Notes under the pieces: generated by a model
Databases searched by the model: none
The model's input: the letters and a program-made list of their open reading frames with translations, nothing else
What the model was told of the DNA's origin: nothing
Shown here: positions 62,101 to 64,000 of the stretch, piece by piece
Layout: every line of letters starts with the position of its first letter
Numbering within the stretch: position 1 is the first letter of the stretch
Translations under genes and position numbers: made by a program
DNA from: Burkholderia sp. Nafp2/4-1b
GTDB taxonomy: Bacteria; Pseudomonadota; Gammaproteobacteria; Burkholderiales; Burkholderiaceae
NCBI RefSeq assembly: GCF_003635165.1
Contig: NZ_ML058597.1
Location: 1,014,054 to 1,078,053 of the forward strand
Length of the DNA stretch: 64,000 nucleotides
Reading direction: 5' to 3'

Positions 62101-63677
62101 CCGAGCGCCGTCGTGCGACCATGCTCGTCACGCCGGACGGCACGGCGCTGTGGGTGCCGGTCGAGCGGCTGGTGTGCCTGCGCGAGCTGCATCCCGACGC
62201 GCGCGTTGCGCCCGCGCTGAAGGTGCCGGCCGCGTGCGCGCAGCCTTGGGAGCCTGACGCCGCGCTCGTCGACGTGATGCGCGCGCGGCTCACCGGCTTC
62301 GGCCCGCTCGCGCTCGACGCCATCGCGCAGCCGCTGGGCCTGCAGCCGGCGGCGATCGCGACGGCGCTCACGGCGCTGGAGCGCGAAGGCTACGTGATGC
62401 GCGGCCGCTTCACGCCGGGTGCGACGACCGACGAATGGTGCGAACGCCACCTGCTCGCGCGCATTCATCGCTATACGGTGAAGCGGCTGCGCCGCGAGAT
62501 CGAACCGGTCGAGCGCGCCGACTTCATGCGCTTCCTGTTCCATTGGCAGCACCTGACGCCCGACACGCGCGGCACGGGCCGCGACGCGCTCGCGGCCATC
62601 GTCGAACAGCTCGAAGGCTACGAAGCGGCGGCAAGCGCATGGGAAGACGCGCTGCTGCCCGCGCGGCTGACCGACTACACGGCCGGCGGGCTCGACGAGC
62701 TGTGCCGCTCGGGCAAGCTCGTGTGGACCCGCATCGGCGCGCCGGCCCGCGCGGCCGGCACGCCCGTGAAGACGACGCCGGTCGTGCTGCTGCCGCGCCG
62801 CCACCTCGGCGCATGGCAGGCACTGCGCGACCCGGACGCGCAACCGGCGCTGTCCGCGCGCGCGACGCAGGTGCGCGATGCGCTCGTCGCACACGGCGCG
62901 ATGTTCTTCGATGCGCTGCTCGACGAACTGCACATGCTGCCCGTCGAACTCGAACAGGCACTCGGAGAACTCGTGTCGGCAGGTCTCGTGAATGCGGACA
63001 GCTTCGCCGGACTGCGCGCACTGCTGAAACCGGCCGTCAAGCGCAGCGCGACGTATGCGCCGCGCACGCGGCGCGGCGGCGCACTGATCGGCGGGATGGA
63101 CGACGCGGGGCGCTGGGCGCTCGTGCAACGCGTGTCGGCGCCGAACGAAGCGTCTTCGTCTTCGCCTACGCCTACGCCTTCGCCGACGTCGACACCGAAG
63201 CGCGGTGCGGGCGCGACCGATCCCGACGCGCTCGAACACATCGCGTGGACCTTGCTGCGACGCTATGGCGTCGTGTTCTGGCGCCTGCTCGAACGCGAGG
63301 CCGACTGGCTGCCGAGCTGGCGCGAGCTCGTCCGCGTGCTGCAACGTCTCGAAGCGCGCGGCGAGATTCGCGGCGGGCGCTTCGTCGCCGGGCTCGCGGG
63401 CGAGCAGTTCGCGTTGCCGGAAGCGATTCCGATCCTGCGCGAACTGCGTCGCCAACCGGGCAACGGCGAATACGTGTGCGTGACCGGCGCCGATCCGCTG
63501 AATCTCGCCGGCACGCTGCTGCCCGGCGACAAGGTGCCCGCGCTCGCGGGCAATCGCGTGCTGTTTCGCGACGGCGTGCCCATCGCGTCGCTCGTGTCGG
63601 GCACCTTCCACTACCTCCCCGACCTGCCGCCCGCCGCGCGCGAAGATGCGCGGCTGCGACTCGCGCGCCGCTACTGA
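59133..63677 (+). CDS. lhr: Large helicase-related protein Lhr (DEAD/DEAH helicase)
   Basis: A 1514-residue superfamily 2 helicase. RecA-like domain 1 has VAAPTGSGKTLTAFLCAL (Walker A) and IVDEIHALASSKRG (Walker B). Domain 2 has VFVNTRRTAERMARHL, ATASLELGIDIGDVDLV and QRVGRSGHHVGG. The winged helix and Lhr core follow, and a C-terminal region of winged-helix repeats (LGLQPAAIATALTALEREGYV; LGELVSAGLVNADSF) makes it the long 'Lhr-CTD' form. Two low-complexity linkers (about 610-640 and 1320-1345, Ser/Thr/Pro-rich) separate domains. Lhr unwinds DNA:RNA and acts in DNA repair. Confidence 0.95.
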   Translation: MDVTATRPAHALDVFHPAVAAWFHRTFAAPTGAQALAWPHIKAGRSTLVAAPTGSGKTLTAFLCALDDLVRDALAHDGALPDATLVVYVSPLKALSNDIHVNLDAPLAGIAASLAQLGLPVPAIRTAVRTGDTTQAERAALRKRAPHILVTTPESLYVLLSSTSGRQMLSSVRSVIVDEIHALASSKRGSHLALSLERLDALAGRALPRIGLSATQKPIDAVARFLVGGPADAPRDCTIVDTGHTRERDLALELPNVPLEPVMATDVWEQVYDRIAALAAAHRTTLVFVNTRRTAERMARHLADRLGKDAIAAHHGSLAKEHRFDAEQRLKRGELKLLVATASLELGIDIGDVDLVCQVGSPRGIAPFLQRVGRSGHHVGGVPKGRLFPLSRDELVECAALLDCVQRGELDALRIPEAPLDVLAQQIVAEVACAEWQEDALYASFTRAAPYARLSRERFDDVMKMLAEGFTSRRGVRGAYLHRDVVGGTVRGRRNAMMTATTSGGTIPDMADYAVLLEPQGIQVGTVNEDFAVESLAGDVFQLGNQSYRIIRVETGRVRVEDAQGQSPGIPFWLGEGLGRSDELSAAVGRLRARLDALFAEGDRHAPSGRGERTSGDAAGKTSTDASTRGKAKAAAEARAVTESPGEADDTALAPAESRLAPALRWLADELHLSPDAARQIADYLARTRAALGALPTQDTLVMERFFDESGGTQLVIHSPFGSRINRAWGLALRKRFCRNFNFELQAAATDDAIILSLSLAHSFALDEVWRYLRSASAEHVLVQALLDAPMFGVRWRWNATTALALPRFTGGRRTAPQLQRMKSDDLLATVFPDQVACLENVVGEREIPHHPLVEQTLDDCLHDAMDTEGWLALLRRIESGAIELIARDLPAPSPLAAEILNAKPYAFLDDAPLEERRTQAVQSRRWSDPESADDLGALDTDAIDAVRDEAWPLVRDADEMHDALLTLACVADSEAHAHAGWPELLAELAERRRATMLVTPDGTALWVPVERLVCLRELHPDARVAPALKVPAACAQPWEPDAALVDVMRARLTGFGPLALDAIAQPLGLQPAAIATALTALEREGYVMRGRFTPGATTDEWCERHLLARIHRYTVKRLRREIEPVERADFMRFLFHWQHLTPDTRGTGRDALAAIVEQLEGYEAAASAWEDALLPARLTDYTAGGLDELCRSGKLVWTRIGAPARAAGTPVKTTPVVLLPRRHLGAWQALRDPDAQPALSARATQVRDALVAHGAMFFDALLDELHMLPVELEQALGELVSAGLVNADSFAGLRALLKPAVKRSATYAPRTRRGGALIGGMDDAGRWALVQRVSAPNEASSSSPTPTPSPTSTPKRGAGATDPDALEHIAWTLLRRYGVVFWRLLEREADWLPSWRELVRVLQRLEARGEIRGGRFVAGLAGEQFALPEAIPILRELRRQPGNGEYVCVTGADPLNLAGTLLPGDKVPALAGNRVLFRDGVPIASLVSGTFHYLPDLPPAAREDARLRLARRY

Positions 63678-63820
63678 CATCGGCTGACACGCAGCACGTC
63701 GCGGACTACTAAACGCCGCGCGGCATCGGCGCGCACGTTCGGGTAGCATCGAGCGATTCGTCGAACGATCCATCGCGCAAACGACCGCGCGCACAACAAG
63801 CCTTCCGGAGACTGCCTTTC

Positions 63821-64000
63821 ATGTCCTCGCATGCCGATTCGCCCGCCGATTCGTCCGCCGCTCATCACGCGGGCTCGCTGACGATTTTCCAGGGCGCCGC
63901 GCTGTATGTCGGCGCGGTGCTCGGCACCGGCGTCATTGCGTTACCTGCGCTGGCCGCTGAAGTCGCGGGCCCTGCGTCGCTGCTCGCCTGGGCCGCGCTC
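63821..64000 (+). CDS. APC superfamily amino acid permease (partial, C-terminus outside window)
   Basis: The first 60 residues are visible. A polar leader (MSSHADSPADSSAAHHAG) is followed by helix 1 with LYVGAVLGTGVIALPALAAE, the APC-family substrate-binding unwound helix (GxxxGxGI). The YjeH-like branch of amino-acid exporters/permeases is most similar. GGAG lies about ten bases before ATG 63821. Confidence 0.85.
   Translation, partial: MSSHADSPADSSAAHHAGSLTIFQGAALYVGAVLGTGVIALPALAAEVAGPASLLAWAAL

Overview
The window is high-GC DNA with strong GC3 codon bias. Gene content and protein similarity (hpaR-type regulator, three-subunit FAD gluconate dehydrogenase, BerB/VpsR-like regulator, a large exopolysaccharide locus, DUF4865, long Lhr helicase) point to a Burkholderia cepacia complex bacterium. 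The central block matches, from memory, the c-di-GMP/RpoN-controlled Bep exopolysaccharide region of B. cenocepacia (around Bcam1330-1350, chromosome 2), so a secondary replicon is likely; this is inference. No rRNA, tRNA, CRISPR array, insertion sequence or prophage was seen.

Left flank (1-17.8 kb), mostly housekeeping and accessory metabolism: a quinone-oxidoreductase-like enzyme cut by the window edge, with a small partner and a divergent AraC regulator; an HpaR-type MarR regulator; an NAD-binding reductase; a small lineage-specific protein; an FtsI/PBP3 paralogue; a KefB/YbaL-type K+/H+ antiporter; the gluconate dehydrogenase operon (gamma, alpha and cytochrome c subunits, overlapping stop/start codons); alanine dehydrogenase; PolX; and a DksA-like zinc-finger protein.

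Centre (17.8-51.7 kb), one large exopolysaccharide island. A priming sugar transferase is coupled to a CRP/FNR-type regulator, which faces a second CRP/FNR paralogue of identical length across a 0.9 kb gap. Next comes a five-gene operon with 4-base overlaps: carrier protein, acyl-CoA-dehydrogenase-like flavoprotein, class II aaRS-like amino acid:carrier-protein ligase, DUF1839 protein, GH2 glycosidase. Its end product is unknown and it is the most interesting part of the window. A convergent sigma-54 activator (BerB-like) follows, then the sugar machinery: GNAT plus ManC, a secreted beta-helix protein, three glycosyltransferases, an acyltransferase, a Wzy-like polymerase, Wzc and Wza, a double alpha/beta-hydrolase protein, a Wzx flippase and an exported GH3 glucosidase. 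Two of the divergent promoter regions share an identical 23-base near-palindrome, and sigma-54-like promoters can be read upstream of berB and wza, suggesting coordinated control.

Right flank (51.7-64 kb): DUF4865 with a coupled 35-residue membrane peptide and a divergent LysR regulator, a YigZ/IMPACT protein, an H-NS family protein, PPK2 polyphosphate kinase, gamma-glutamyltransferase with a clear terminator, a YdjM-like membrane protein, the large helicase Lhr, and the start of an amino-acid permease cut by the window edge.
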